From Anthoceros angustus (Eukaryota > Streptophyta > Anthocerotopsida > Anthocerotales > Anthocerotaceae), in NCBI GenBank assembly GCA_010909165.1, contig MU008241.1, positions 1 through 48,759 of the forward strand: a DNA stretch of 48,759 bases. The letters are read 5' to 3'. Shown piece after piece: positions 30,510 to 44,824 of the stretch (the first letter of the stretch is position 1; each line of letters starts with the position of its first letter). The notes beneath the pieces are model-generated. The model was given only the letters and a program-made list of their open reading frames with translations, had not been told where the DNA came from and searched no databases. The position numbers and the translations under genes were made by a program.

Positions 30510-32097
30510 TTCTGGCTCCTCGGAGTCCATGTCACTTGTGGCTTCATCAAAATCTGAAGCCTGTGGCCTCACTTGCAGCAGCGCCTCTCGGTCATCATGA
30601 TGAGGACCTAAAGTCCTCCTCTTAGCAAGGCGCAACACCTTGTTGTTGGCCTTGAACACCCGGTTGTGGAGGTGCGCTCCCAAGCTCTGATACTGCATCT
30701 GGAGGTCGTCGAGCTCCGTGGGCCACTCTCCACTCTCACACCTACCTCTGTAGGCGTCTCTTGCCATGGTTGCTTCGCCCACCCTCACGTGTAAAGCGAC
30801 ATCCTCCTCCCTCGCTTCTCTAAGTTGGCTAGCCAGCTTTGATTGAAGGGCATAATCTGCCCGAAATCGCCTCTTTCTCACTACCAGCAACCTATGGACC
30901 ACCTTCTTGTGGCGCTCCTCCTCTCACGCCCTCCTCTGTTCCAGGTCTGCCACCTGCTTGGCAAGCTTCTCCTTCTCCTCCTGCTAAGCATCCTTCTCGC
31001 GTTCCAGCCCTTGCACTCGGAGATCTTGGTTGATCAATTCCGTGCTCCTCACTTCCAAGATCAATCGGGTCTTCCGCAATTCTTCCTCTACATCCCGGAT
31101 CTTGATGGCTTGGGTGGCCAACACTTGCTCCTGTGCTTCCACTTGTTGGACCGCCTGCTTTTCCCTCCCTAGAGCTTTAGATTTGCTTCGCCGCTCCTGC
31201 TCTAGTTGGGCAAAATGGTCCTCCGCCTTTTGCCTCCACGTGTCTCGCTGGCCGGTGGCTCGGACAGCTCTTTCTTCCACTTGGGATAGCTTCCCCTCCA
31301 GAGTCTTCTCCGTCCGCCTGTGATCCATAATATCCTGTTGGAGCTTCTCCACAGCCTTCTCCAACTTGGCTGCCTTCTCATTGGACTCCATGGCCTCCAG
31401 CTGCCACTTGGTCCCCGCTCATCTCTCCTCCATCTCTTGGGCTTTGTTCGCCCGGACCTCCTCTTGACCTGCCAAGAGGGAGGCTGCCATTTCCCTTGCC
31501 TTCTTCAAGTCTACTTGGCTAAGTGTCTCACAGACACTTAGCAAATCCCCCAGGGGCCCCAATTCAGACCCCGTTGGCCTCTTGCTAGAATTTTCAAGCG
31601 TCCTCGTCCCCACAGGCATCGCTGGCGGGCGGTCCTCACTGCGCGCTCCATCCCCTCTTCCTCCTGGCGCGGGTGATGGCTGCCTGGCCCGGACCCTCGG
31701 TGCCCTCATGGCTCTCCTTCCTCTTCCCTACCATGGTGATGCGCCCCTCTGGGCGTGGTGCCTACCGCGGTGGGTTGAGTCCCTACTGTAGAGTGCCACC
31801 TACCATCGCGGTAGGTTGGCTACCTACCGTGGTAGGTTGATGGGGTGCCTCTCCTGCTGGCACCCACGAGATGGTGGGAACCCCTCCCACCCTTGGGGCT
31901 GTCTCTCCTACCGCGGTAGGTTGCCCTCCTACCGTGGTAGGCTGCACTCCTACTATGGTAGGAGTGCCCTTATAAATCACCACTTGGCCCTCATTGGCCT
32001 GCATCTCTCGTCCTCCTCCTTGCTCCTCATGTGAGGGAAAATCCCCCACCTCCGGCACGCTATGATAGCTTGCCAATTGCCTCTTTCGAGGACCCAC
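30510..32097 (-). pseudogene. Gypsy extra ORF: palindrome-coded linker plus long coiled coil
   Basis: Minus strand. 32097-31783 reads NEGQVVIYKGTPTIVG followed by repeats of the type QPTTVGG-QPTAVGE, whose codons form the palindromes listed separately. 31709-30510 is one reading frame broken only by three stops (about 31419, 30984 and near 30903). It encodes a coiled coil of roughly 400 residues: KLEKAVEKLQQDIMDHRR, EQERRSKSKALGREKQAVQQ, RDVEEELRKTRLILEVRS, SKLASQLREAREEDVALHVR. It ends DFDEATSDMDSEEP, where copia4 interrupts it. All three stops look like C-to-T changes. Probably a structural or Gag-like accessory protein; no family is recognised. Confidence 0.65.
31727..31962. repeat. Cluster of CCTACC/GGTAGG palindromes
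   Basis: At least seven members in 236 bp: 31727-31740 (diverged), 31761-31774 (one mismatch), 31799-31815 (longer centre), 31823-31836 CCTACCGTGGTAGG, 31907-31920 CCTACCGCGGTAGG (perfect), 31928-31941 CCTACCGTGGTAGG, 31949-31962 CCTACTATGGTAGG. Spacing is irregular (21, 21, then ~70 bp). They fall in the coding frame of the extra ORF. Confidence 0.95.
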
Positions 32098-32773
32098 ACG
32101 CTCATTGGATCAGTATGGCCACAGGTGGGCACGCAACATGAAATCAGCGCAAAGCATAGGCCGCTAGCATGATATGTGCTATGTGCAACAATCGCAACCC
32201 GAGCTTGGTAGTGGGCACAGGAATTTCAAGCAAAGAGGTGGCTGGTAGACTTAAGCAAGTGCTTTTGTTTCAACAAACCAGGCACATCATTGAAAGCCCC
32301 TTTGAACATGGCAGATCTAAGAGGAGATTGACGGCTATGTTGAAATTTGGATATCGTAAATAGCCTAAATGCAAGTAAGGCCACATACAAGTGTATGTGT
32401 TGCACGCAGGGCCTATTTCACCAAAGCGTTTCATAGGATTTCACTTAGGGAACACCATATGCACATACACATGTATGCACACATATGCCCATTAGGGCTC
32501 AAGCATCAATCATGGCACGCGGCTTGTGCCATGTGCCAGCGTTATCGCTCGCGTTCTCTGCCTTCCCACTTTACTTTTGTGTCCGGTTAGTTCTCATTCT
32601 TCTTATACTTACATGGTACGAAATGATCTTGTCCTCTGCATCCTTGGCTAAATTGTACTTTGAACATGTGTTATATTGTAGAATATTGTCCTCTCTAATC
32701 CTTAGTTCACATGTCTTGCTACATAATTTATGAAAAACGGGCTTTATCATCACGGTTCTGCAGTTGTTGGTTA
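32098..32773. other. No gene recognised
   Basis: AT-moderate DNA with short purine/pyrimidine runs and CACATAC/TGTATG repeats (32455-32490). No frame has a recognisable motif. It may include the upstream part of the gypsy extra ORF, but I cannot align it with 12273-13240. Confidence 0.5.
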
Positions 32774-33412
32774 CTACATTGTCACATTCTTGCATATGGC
32801 AAATGGTATATTTTTTTCCCACATGGACAATAGCTCACCAAATTCATATATGTTGTTGAACGGACGTGCGATAGTTGCTAGGAACTCAGTGTCAATGGCA
32901 GCTTTCAAAATCTCAGCGGTTAAACCTCTTTCAATTGCTGACTTCCCATTTTTCATATCTTTAATAGCCTGCTTGACTTTGGCCATTGTGAATATGGAGT
33001 AGGCATCCGGTGGTGCCAATGGTTTTCTGTTGTAGTGAATACATTTTTCAATTGCTGACTTCCCATTTTTCATATCTTTAATAGCCTGATTGACTTTGGC
33101 CATTGTGAATATGGAGTAGGCATCTGGTGGTGCCAATGGTGTTCTGTTGTAGTGAATACATTTTGTACATTCGTATAATTATTTGCCGGGTTCGTACCAT
33201 AATTGCAGGTCCCGAATTGGTTCGCTGATCAAGTTGGTAGCCATCCTACTATTTATTAGACTTGTGTAGGTTCTCCTTCTTGTCCTGCAAGCCTTCTTGT
33301 ATTCCTTGCTTAATTTGTCAAACAAACTCTGGTTGAAATTCTTCGTATTTAGTACCTCTCGCACTTTGTTTGTAATCCTTATTATACCATATCGGTAGGT
33401 TAGACTTCTCAA
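32774..33412 (-). pseudogene. LINE (non-LTR) reverse transcriptase fragment
   Basis: Minus strand. 33412-33179 encodes YKKACRTRRRTYTSLINSR, the region between endonuclease and RT. 33136-32774 encodes FTMAKVKQAIKDMKNGKSAI, GLTAEILKAA and FNNIYEFGELLSMWEKNIPF, the standard LINE RT entry (normally GKS-x-G-x-DG-x3-E-x2-K). A 39-codon segment is tandemly duplicated. The two frames are separated by a short break. Only the 5' part of RT is present. Confidence 0.85.
32931..33164. repeat. 117-bp direct tandem duplication
   Basis: Units 32931-33047 and 33048-33164 differ at three positions (CTGCTTGAC/CTGATTGAC, CATCCGG/CATCTGG, GGTTTTC/GGTGTTC). 117 is a multiple of 3, so the LINE frame is kept. Confidence 0.95.
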
Positions 33413-34251
33413 GTGTTGGGATCCTATCTTGATAACATATTTCCTTGCTGTTTTGCCTACGAGAGTCCCTAGCCTGCCGGCTGGGGGTCCGTTTGCCTTT
33501 TGTCTCCCAAGATTTGTTCCTAGAGAATCCAGCCTGGGTAGTTGTACAACGAGTGTAGACTCACCTACAAGTGTCCAGGCTGGAGTACAAGTTCACGTCG
33601 AATGACTAACCTAACCATAAAGTTATCTAAGATAAAAGGAGACACCGTCTCCACAGCACGCCGCCTTTCCTACCCGTAGGTCAGGAAAGGCGCGGATATA
33701 ATAAATATAATCAAGGCGGTATTGATTAGGCCTTGACTAGATAAAGACTAGCTCCTTCACCCTCAAGAATCGTTTCCATTTTCCGCAGGGCTGATTTCGG
33801 TGGTTGCTTCTATCGGCAGATCCTAGCGGAAACGGTACAAGCTGGGATGACTGCTGGTCTGGGATAGGCATAGTGCCGTAAGGGCAAGAGTTTTCAGCTC
33901 TTCAGCGCTATGTAAGGCCGCCTCGTCGTGGGTCTGTTCACGCCTTCGCTCTTTGGTTGCTTTGCGCTGCAAATTTCGCCTTGGCACCGCCAGGACTCGC
34001 CCTTTGATTTCCTCTTCTTTCTCGGCTGCACTGTGTTCTGATCTCGTGGCGGCTAAAGAGGAGTGCCTCTTCTCCAATTTTGAGAGACTGCTATGAGGCG
34101 AGCTTGGGAAGCCTTCTTCCCTTTCGAACGAAGCTTGAAATGCTGTGCAGTTTAGGAGTGCACGTTGCGCCAAGACCTGACGAGCAGGAACAAACAGAAG
34201 TCTGAGTCGGCGTAAGCAAGTGCCTTTCCGTGCGCAGGCTGTGAGTTTGAA
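33413..34251 (+). promoter_or_regulatory. BSK upstream region and 5' leader
   Basis: No supported coding sequence. The minus frame 34293-33823 overlaps the BSK start codon and has no motif. Features seen: TATA-like GGATATAATAAATATAATC (33693-33711), a hairpin at 33663-33691 with 9-bp perfect arms GCCTTTCCT/AGGAAAGGC around an 11-bp loop, and a pyrimidine-rich leader. A leader intron is possible but not shown. Confidence 0.45.
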
Positions 34252-38372
<4,121 letters not shown>

Positions 38373-38869
38373 TGTCTTGGACCAGTTGACTTGTCGTTGT
38401 GGTGTTGTGGAACTGCGGAGCTTTCTATATCCTCGGAAGAGAGTGGCAAGTGTGCATCTTGCTATCTTATCAGGAACCCGTAGCCTTTTGCTGAAAGGAA
38501 TTGTAGCAAATTATGCTCGCTTGACGTGTTCTAGGCGGGGTGTTTTAATTCATGATACTGGCTGACAATAAGACTTAGGATCTGGGATATTGTTGCACGT
38601 GACTGTGAAGATATTGGTTGTGCAAGCCGGGGGGAGGTTGTAATGAAGTATTCTGGAGGGCTATTCCCGTCTTTTTAATAAGGTGGTGAGATTATTTAAA
38701 AGAATCGCTATCTTCAAGTTTGGTATATAGGAGCACATTATTCAACGTTGGTGCATACTAGCACATCATTCTACTTCATAACTGCAACCCTGGCCTACTA
38801 TGAGTAATGGTATTGATAAAATAAGATAAAAACGTGAAAAAAAATAGGTGAATGTTAACTAGGAGCTGC
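38373..38869 (+). other. BSK 3' UTR and flank
   Basis: AATAA-containing 3' region (38568 and 38678). A 62-codon frame at 38377-38565 shows no motif. From ~38770 the sequence becomes A-rich (GTGAAAAAAAATAGG). Nothing else supported. Confidence 0.5.
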
Positions 38870-39290
38870 CTTGCTGAGACGATGATGTGTTGCATGCTTA
38901 TGCAATCTCCTAGTAGAGAAGCTAGTAGCCACCTTGCTGAGAAGGTTTTGATTTCCATTGGGGTTGTCTTGGGATATCCATCGGGGTCGTTTTGGGATTT
39001 CCATCGGGATCGTTTTGGGATCTCCATCGGGGTCGTTTTGGGATTTCCATCGGGATCGTTTTGGGATCTCCATCGGGGTCGTTTTGGGTTCTTCCTGTTG
39101 AGAGAAGTGATACATCGCACGGAACTCAGTAAACCCATATTCTTGTTTGTGGTGCTTTCGGGAAGCTCTGTGAAGTGATCCCTATGTTGCATGCTTATGC
39201 AATCTCCTAGTAGAGAGGCTAGTACCTGCCTTGCTGAGAAATCCATGTGTTGCATGCTTATGCAATCACTTAGTAGAGAGGACTCTTGGT
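38870..39290. repeat. 62-bp repeats with TTGCAT...ATGCAA hairpin
   Basis: CTTGCTGAGA... units start at about 38870, 38932 (flank), 39185 and 39247. Each contains TTGCATGCTTATGCAATC, a 6-bp stem with a GCTT loop, then CTAGTAGAGA. The 23-bp array separates the first unit from the later two. The minus strand has an open frame across the block that I consider a by-product. Confidence 0.85.
38954..39091. repeat. 23-bp tandem array, six units
   Basis: Consensus TCCATCGGGRTCGTTTTGGG plus AT and one base. TCCAT recurs at 38954, 38977, 39000, 39023, 39046 and 39069, exactly every 23 bp. Units alternate GGGGTC/GGGATC and ATT/ATC, suggesting a 46-bp higher-order unit. The first unit is the most diverged. 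Confidence 0.95.
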
Positions 39291-40933
39291 GACGAGAGGT
39301 CTACAAGAATTCCCTGGGCTAGAGCAAGGCCTTAGAGGCATTTATTCTACATTGCAAGCCTTGTGTTGAGAGAGCTGAGCCTAGCTAGTGAGCTTGACAT
39401 TAGTTGGGCGTAGATAGCCAGACTCCAGTGTATTTTTGGGGAATAGAGAGTAGCGCCTCGAGGAGGTGGTCTGCGAGTCGTCAGTTGACAGCAGGCTACT
39501 TAGAGCCTAGTGCTGCGTTGTGAGGTTGAGAATGCTAAGAGTTGGTGCATGTCTCTAATCATGAGTGAATTGGCAAGATCCTAGACCGCTGGAGCCTGCA
39601 CTTGTCGCTTCTATACTTGCTGTGGAGTAAAGCGCGTTATTTGTGGTATTAGAGCATAGTCCATTCCTCCGAGTGACTAGGGCATGCACGAGATGGTCAA
39701 TCAGAAGCGCAAGAAGATGTTTTAGAGGCCTCCTGAGGCCCCTTGTCGATCAGCCACCTACACCTCCACAGCCTGAAGATTCTTTTCATAAGAAGAAGAC
39801 CAACATGACAATAAGACGTCACCGTCCAAAGAGGCAACTGAGACATCTTGTCAAGTTGAGTCTCCAGGTGTCTAGGAATTAAGTGAAGAATGGTCTAGCT
39901 TAGCTTCTCATGTTAGTTGTGCAGTTGAAGTCACTTTAATTAAAATGCTTATAAGTCATGTAGCTTGTTTTTATCTAGTTTCAGTGTGCATGGGAATTAA
40001 GTCAGACACTTTAGGCATGTTGTAAACATGATGAAGGAGTGTGGAGGTGCGACTGCTTTGGACGATGATGCTGGCTATGGCAATTGCGGGTGGCATCATG
40101 GAGAGGAGCTTAGGAGTGGTGGCGCCACCGCACATGGGGTACGTCGATGGCTGCTACGGCGCTTAGGCTCTCATTGTGAAGAGTGCTACTGGCCCAACGC
40201 TGAGCTTTTGACATTTGTAGTAACCACTTTATGGGTTGCATGTGTGGTTGTTGCAAGATGGTGGATTATGTGAAGGCTTCGTACACTGACCTGCTACTGC
40301 TAAGCGAAGCGATCCCTTTGATCCCTGAGGAGGAAATGCCAACATTGCAATCTACTTGCTCTCGCTTGTTATTTCCTAAACTACTACCATGCGAGCATGG
40401 ATTTCATGTGTGAGACATGCTTGCTGGTAGACAATCACGGAAGCTCATCATCTCGGTTATCGAGTTTTTTAGTAGTTGCATGAGTAGCAAGGGTGTTAAT
40501 TGCCTGAGGAGCTCCATTAACCTTAGTCTACATTTTTGTGATCCTACCCAGTCTAGAAGATACATCTGCTCCATTTGTCATCTTCAACTGCCTGAAGATT
40601 TTCATCATGATTCATTGCCATGATTTTTATTGCCGTATTGAACCCGCAAAGCTGGTGACTTGTGATCTTCTCCCCGGTATTGAGGAGGTTTGTGACCTTA
40701 TCAAGGGAGTTCTGTGGTGCTAATGTGCTGGGACAGCAAGCACAGGCTGGAGGATTTGATAACCATCTCCTACAAGCTTTAGCCTGTTTTGTGGAGCGAC
40801 CAGAGACCGAGTTTGAAGGCCTGAACATCACCTGCGTACAATTGGAAGCTAGATCAATCGATAACCATCTTAACTAAAATACGAACTACTGTAACTGCCA
40901 TGATAAGATCATGTTACCATAACTACTATCCTA
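39291..40933. other. Decayed repeat DNA, no gene recognised
   Basis: TGGTATTAGAGCA at 39643-39655 resembles the iMet primer site, so 39291-39642 could be an LTR, but no partner is seen. The following frames (39643-39882, 40028-40273, 40417-40623) are short and motif-free. At 40934 CTCCCACTTAG (minus: CTAAGTGGGAG then TGTTAGGATAG) marks a copia polypurine tract and the start of a minus-strand 3' LTR extending left. Confidence 0.45.
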
Positions 40934-40945
40934 ACACTCCCACTT

Positions 40946-41145
40946 AGTGAGCATTTTAGTCAATTTAATGACCATTAAAATCCAAGTACTTAAACAACAT
41001 GATGAAACGCACTGAAATAAGTTTACATGCGTGCGGTACAGTACCACACACTGCACATGGAAAGTAAGGCTACCAGCTAGGCAACGATTACTCTCCATTC
41101 CTACTCTCCTCCCTTGTGCTCTAAACCACCTACAAAAGGACTAAG
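40946..41145. other. Copia internal tail, no gene
   Basis: AT-rich DNA to the right of the polypurine tract at 40934-40945; presumably the end of a minus-strand copia internal region. No coding motif. Confidence 0.35.
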
Positions 41146-41262
41146 ATGGCGAGCCTCAATGTAGTGGAGTTGGCACTCTTGATTGCTGGGGTCTTTGCTG
41201 CTCTCTTCATTCACGCTCGCCCTTATCAAGGTGCCTACTCTTGCAAGCATTTGGAGTTGTAG
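41146..41262 (+). CDS. Small hydrophobic ORF, 38 aa
   Basis: MASLNVVELALLIAGVFAAL followed by FIHARPYQ looks like a signal peptide or membrane anchor. A leader with ACAAAAGGACTAAG precedes the ATG. CAAG-GTGCC at 41226-41233 could be a splice donor, so this might be a first exon remnant. No family is recognised and there is no downstream support. Confidence 0.25.
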   Translation: MASLNVVELALLIAGVFAALFIHARPYQGAYSCKHLEL

Positions 41263-41378
41263 TCGTGCTCAATAGCAAGCATGGGTTACCAGAAAGGATT
41301 GCGATGCCTGGGCTGCTCCAGAGTGTGGGTGCCTACCACAAAATTCTCTAAACGGTCTTCTTGCCTAATGAAATAGAG

Positions 41379-41621
41379 TGTTGAAATCATGATCAGGATT
41401 TAGGGTTTAGCTAACAAGTACATATATAGAGGGCTCATGTACTTAGAATTATTTTCATATACCCGTTCATTAGGGTTACGTCTCTTGGTGAGTAGAGACA
41501 CCTGTTCATATCAAATTAAGTTGTCTTTTTCATGCATAAGCAATAGTAGTCTTCTTCCTTGATGATACAATGTAGTTATCTTAATTGATTAATTGATCTG
41601 CATTTACCTTATAAATTGTCA
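41379..41621 (+). repeat. Copia LTR (243 bp) with adjacent primer site
   Basis: TGTTGAAATCATG ... ATAAATTGTCA, TG...CA, with TACATATATAGAGGG as TATA box (~41420). TGGTATCAGAGC follows at once (41622-41633), so this is a 5' LTR of a plus-strand copia element cut off at ~41815. A related LTR in opposite orientation ends at 48210 (shared CGTAACCCTAATGAACGGG). Confidence 0.85.
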
Positions 41622-41633
41622 TGGTATCAGAGC
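41622..41633 (+). promoter_or_regulatory. Intact iMet primer-binding site
   Basis: TGGTATCAGAGC, complementary to the 3' end of plant initiator tRNA-Met, immediately after the LTR. Confidence 0.92.
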
Positions 41634-41815
41634 TACCAATGCAAATTGCATTCTAGAGAATGCACATTGAATTGTGCATTAGGAGATGTGCACAATTATA
41701 CATCTTTTGCTGTTTCTTGTTAAGAAATTAAGTCTAAGTTCAAGAAAACAACAAATGATCAAGAAACGAAATTGTGTTGCTTTTTCTTAGAATTTTTTTT
41801 ATATTAATATGATCA

Positions 41816-41850
41816 CCTACCAATGTAGGAGTAGCTCCTACCACGGTAGG
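41816..41850. repeat. Two CCTACC/GTAGG palindromes between copia pieces
   Basis: CCTACCAATGTAGG (41816-41829) and CCTACCACGGTAGG (41837-41850), with AGTAGCT between. They sit in a ~45-bp island between the truncated copia leader and copia3, away from any gypsy coding sequence. Confidence 0.9.
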
Positions 41851-41859
41851 AGAGGGGTA

Positions 41860-42111
41860 TGAAGGATCGTGTGGCAGCCCATGATGGTGGAAAGAGGAGA
41901 GGAGAGGAGGAAGCAAATGTATCTCTCACATTGAGATGAGACTCTGGGGGTATTTATACCTCCAGGGCTCCTAGGAAGCTCCACAAGAAGCCCCTAGGAA
42001 GGAGCACAAGAAGCTTCCTAGTGATTAGCTTCTAAACTAATGATACTTAATCGACACCTAACTTAGACTAAGTGTATTAGTCTAAGTACATTGGGCTTTA
42101 ATACCCTTACA
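41860..42111 (-). repeat. copia3 3' LTR
   Basis: 252 bp, minus strand TGTAAGGGTATTAAAGCCC to ATCCTTCA, preceded by GTGGGAGGT. It shares the 27-bp inverted repeat and a TATAAATA box with the copia1 LTRs, but TTAGCTTAAGCTAA has become a diverged GTTTAGAAGCTAA. Confidence 0.92.
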
Positions 42112-42149
42112 ACCTCCCACTTAAAGGCCAATTTACCTTCAGAGAAGAA

Positions 42150-43490
42150 TGGACTACCTCATGCCCATGTCCGAGCTTGTGCAAATTGCTCAGAGAGTCC
42201 CTTGGTAAGAATATCTCTAGGTTCTGGTGTGAACCTTGACAAGTTGTACCCTCTTGTCATCCAACACCTCTCGAATGAAGTGATACTTCACATCCACATG
42301 TTTAGTCTTCGCATGAAACATCGGATTCTTTGCCAATTGATAGCACTGCTATCACAATGCAACACCGACTCAACCTTGATCCCCAAGTCTCCCACTAAAC
42401 GAGCAAGCCATATGGCTTCCTTGCCCCGCCACGCAACATACCCTGTGGTAGATAGCGTAATGCACGATCGCAAACGAGATCGCCATGAGATCGCCTCCAA
42501 AGGTACATGAAGACATAACTCGATGTGGACCTCCTTTTGTCCATATCCTCGCATAATCGATCTGTACCCAACCACACATGCATCTTCACTACCAAAACAT
42601 ATGCACAAAGCTTTTGTACCATTCAGATACCTCATAACTCCTTTATCGCCTCCCAATGCTTCTTGCCGTGGTTTGACATAAACTCGCTAACCACTCCCAC
42701 GCAAAGGCAATGTCGGACGTAGCAATCATTGCATACATCAAACTCCCTACCGATGAGAGTATGGGACCTTCTCCATTTCAGCTTTTGTCCTCCTCGTAGC
42801 TTGGGCAATCCGCTTGAAAGTTTCACATATGGAGGCAATGGAGTACCCAATGGTTTCCCTTCTCCATGTTGAAACGTTGAAGCACCGTTAATGTATTCCG
42901 TCGAGACAAATAAAGCTTATGTCCTGCTCCAAATACGCATGCCAAGTATATGGCTCGCCTCCCAAGTCCGTCATTTCAAAGTGAGCATTCAACTTTGACT
43001 TCAACAAATCTCATCAAGATGCTCCAAAGAATTAGCATATCATCCACATAGAGGATCAAAATGAGCAAGCTTTGATCCTTAGCTTGCTTCAGATAGAGGC
43101 AATGATCCTCATCGCCACGCTTTGTAGCCTTGAGAAAGCATAAATGAGTGGAACTTGTGATACCACTGGGTGCTTTCAAACCATAAAGGCTCTTCCTCAA
43201 CCTGCACACCAGATTCTCTTTGCCCTTCTCAACAAAACCTTCTAGTTGCTGCATGTAGACGTCCTCTTGAAGGTCACCATGCAAGAATGCCGTCTTGACA
43301 TCCATCTGTACAAGTTCCATATCATTCCTGGCAACCAAAGCAAGAACACATCGCAAAGTTGTCATTTTGACTACTGGTGAGAAAATCTCATCAAAGTCAA
43401 TGCCTGGTTGTTGCTTGAAACCCTTAGCAACCAATCGTGCCTTGTACTTTGGTTTGCCATCAAGGGGTATGACCTTCATCTTGTACACCC
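42150..43490 (-). pseudogene. copia3 RT and RNase H
   Basis: Minus strand 43488-42976 is a good RT frame: MYKMKVIPLDGKPKYKARLV, KGFKQQPGIDFDEIFSPVVK, MDVKTAFLHGDLQEDVYMQQ and LLILILYVDDMLILW. RNase H (42850-42160) is shifted: KALCICFGSEDACVVGY, ISWRSRLRSCITLSTTGYVA, then a region matching copia1 LHCDSQSAIQLAKN with two small deletions. Confidence 0.9.
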
Positions 43491-44820
43491 ATTTGCAGAG
43501 TGCCTTCTTATCCTAGGCAACCAACCAACTCCCAAGTTTGGTTCTTATGCAAATAATTCATTTCGATCGCATGGCCTTCTCCACTTGCTTTGTTACTCAT
43601 TGACATGGCCTCTTTGTAAGAAGAGGGTTCCCACAACTGTCAATATGACATAATCCAGAGATGGATCATACCCGTGAGGTCGTGTAATCCCCACCGACAG
43701 GGCACTCTATAGGAGCTTGTTCGACTCTTGGTTCATCTATCTGGAGGAATGTGCTCACATTACCACTGTATCAACCCGCCCATGATGATCATGTCCATCT
43801 TCTTGAAGATCACCCTTCGCACCTCCACAGCTTGGAGTAGGCTTCTGCATCTTGTTCTCATTGAAGAACACGTCGTTAGTACGAACAACCTTTCTAGCCT
43901 CGGATCCCACGGTATCCCATCTCACTAATCACCATAGCCAAGAAAAATACATTTCTTGGACTTAGGTGCCAACTTGTCCCGAAACTCTTTTGGAACATGG
44001 CAAGATGCCTCATGCCCAAACACTCGCAGATGCTTGTAGGATGGTTTCTTTCCGCACTATAGCTCCTCTCGAACTCGCTCATCAAATTTTATTAGGAGAT
44101 CTGTTAATAAGATGAATTGCGTGAGACATCGCTCGCCAAAACCCATTAGGCAATCCGAGTTTGACAACAAACCACGCATCCTCTCCTCGAATGGTTCATC
44201 CGCCACCACACCATTTTGTGGAGGAGTATGGCGCATAATTCTCTTTTGATTCCTTGGAATCAGAATGACCGAAAGCTGAAACATACTTCCACCATTATCT
44301 CCTTAGACACTTCAATCGGTGGCCGATCGATTCTCTACAAGGGTGACAAATCAACACCGCCGAACTTCATCCTTTTCCTCAAAGGATAAACCCACACCTT
44401 GTGAGAAATCATCTATGAAAGTGACAAAATAGAGGCACCGCCTAATGATGCAAGAGGCATAGGTCCACATACATCATCGTGAACCAACTCAAGAGGTTTA
44501 CTCCTACCTTTACCTCTTGTTCGATGTGATGATTTTGTCTGCTTCCCATATAAACAAAGGCTCACACATCGAGAGATCGAGAAGTTAAGCAGGATATAAC
44601 CGTAACGAGATAAAACCTTCATTCCCTTCTCGAGACATATGTCCTAACCGCAATGCCACAAGGAAACATTTGGTCGCTCACATACGATCACATGATCTTT
44701 GAGGTTTACTCAAGTGAGTACAAAGTGCCACACTTCGATCCACGAGCTAACACAAGAGAACCTTTGGAGATCTTCCAAGAGTGATCCCCAAACCAGCAGT
44801 GGTAACCAGCATCATCTTGA
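43491..44820 (-). pseudogene. copia3 integrase
   Basis: Minus strand: KVLSRYGYILLNFS and CLYGKQTKSSHRTRGKGRSK (44620-44510, pre-integrase end), LELVHDDVCGPMPLASLGGA, then NGVVADEPFEERMRGLLSNS (44220-44170) and CLGMRHLAMFQKSFGTSW (near 44010) before FLAMVISEMGYR. Frames are shifted relative to copia1. Confidence 0.85.
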
Positions 44821-44824
44821 AACT

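Larger units (their letters stand above)
41860..44820 (-). mobile_element. copia3: second copy of the copia1 family, 5' truncated
   Basis: Minus strand, 3' LTR 41860-42111, RNase H, RT and integrase, stopping at about 44820, which corresponds to copia1 position ~6005. Gag, protease and the 5' LTR are missing. It joins a fragment of another copia LTR at 44825. Aligned with copia1 it is broken at different sites, so the two decayed separately. Confidence 0.92.

Noticed and set aside
31727-31962. CRISPR-like array
   Set aside because: Repeats are 14-bp palindromes at irregular spacing within a coding frame of a plant retroelement, with no leader, no cas genes and unequal spacers.
38855-39178. 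Repeat-encoded protein across the 23-bp array (both strands open)
   Set aside because: 23 is not a multiple of 3 and both strands are open; openness follows from the repeat composition.
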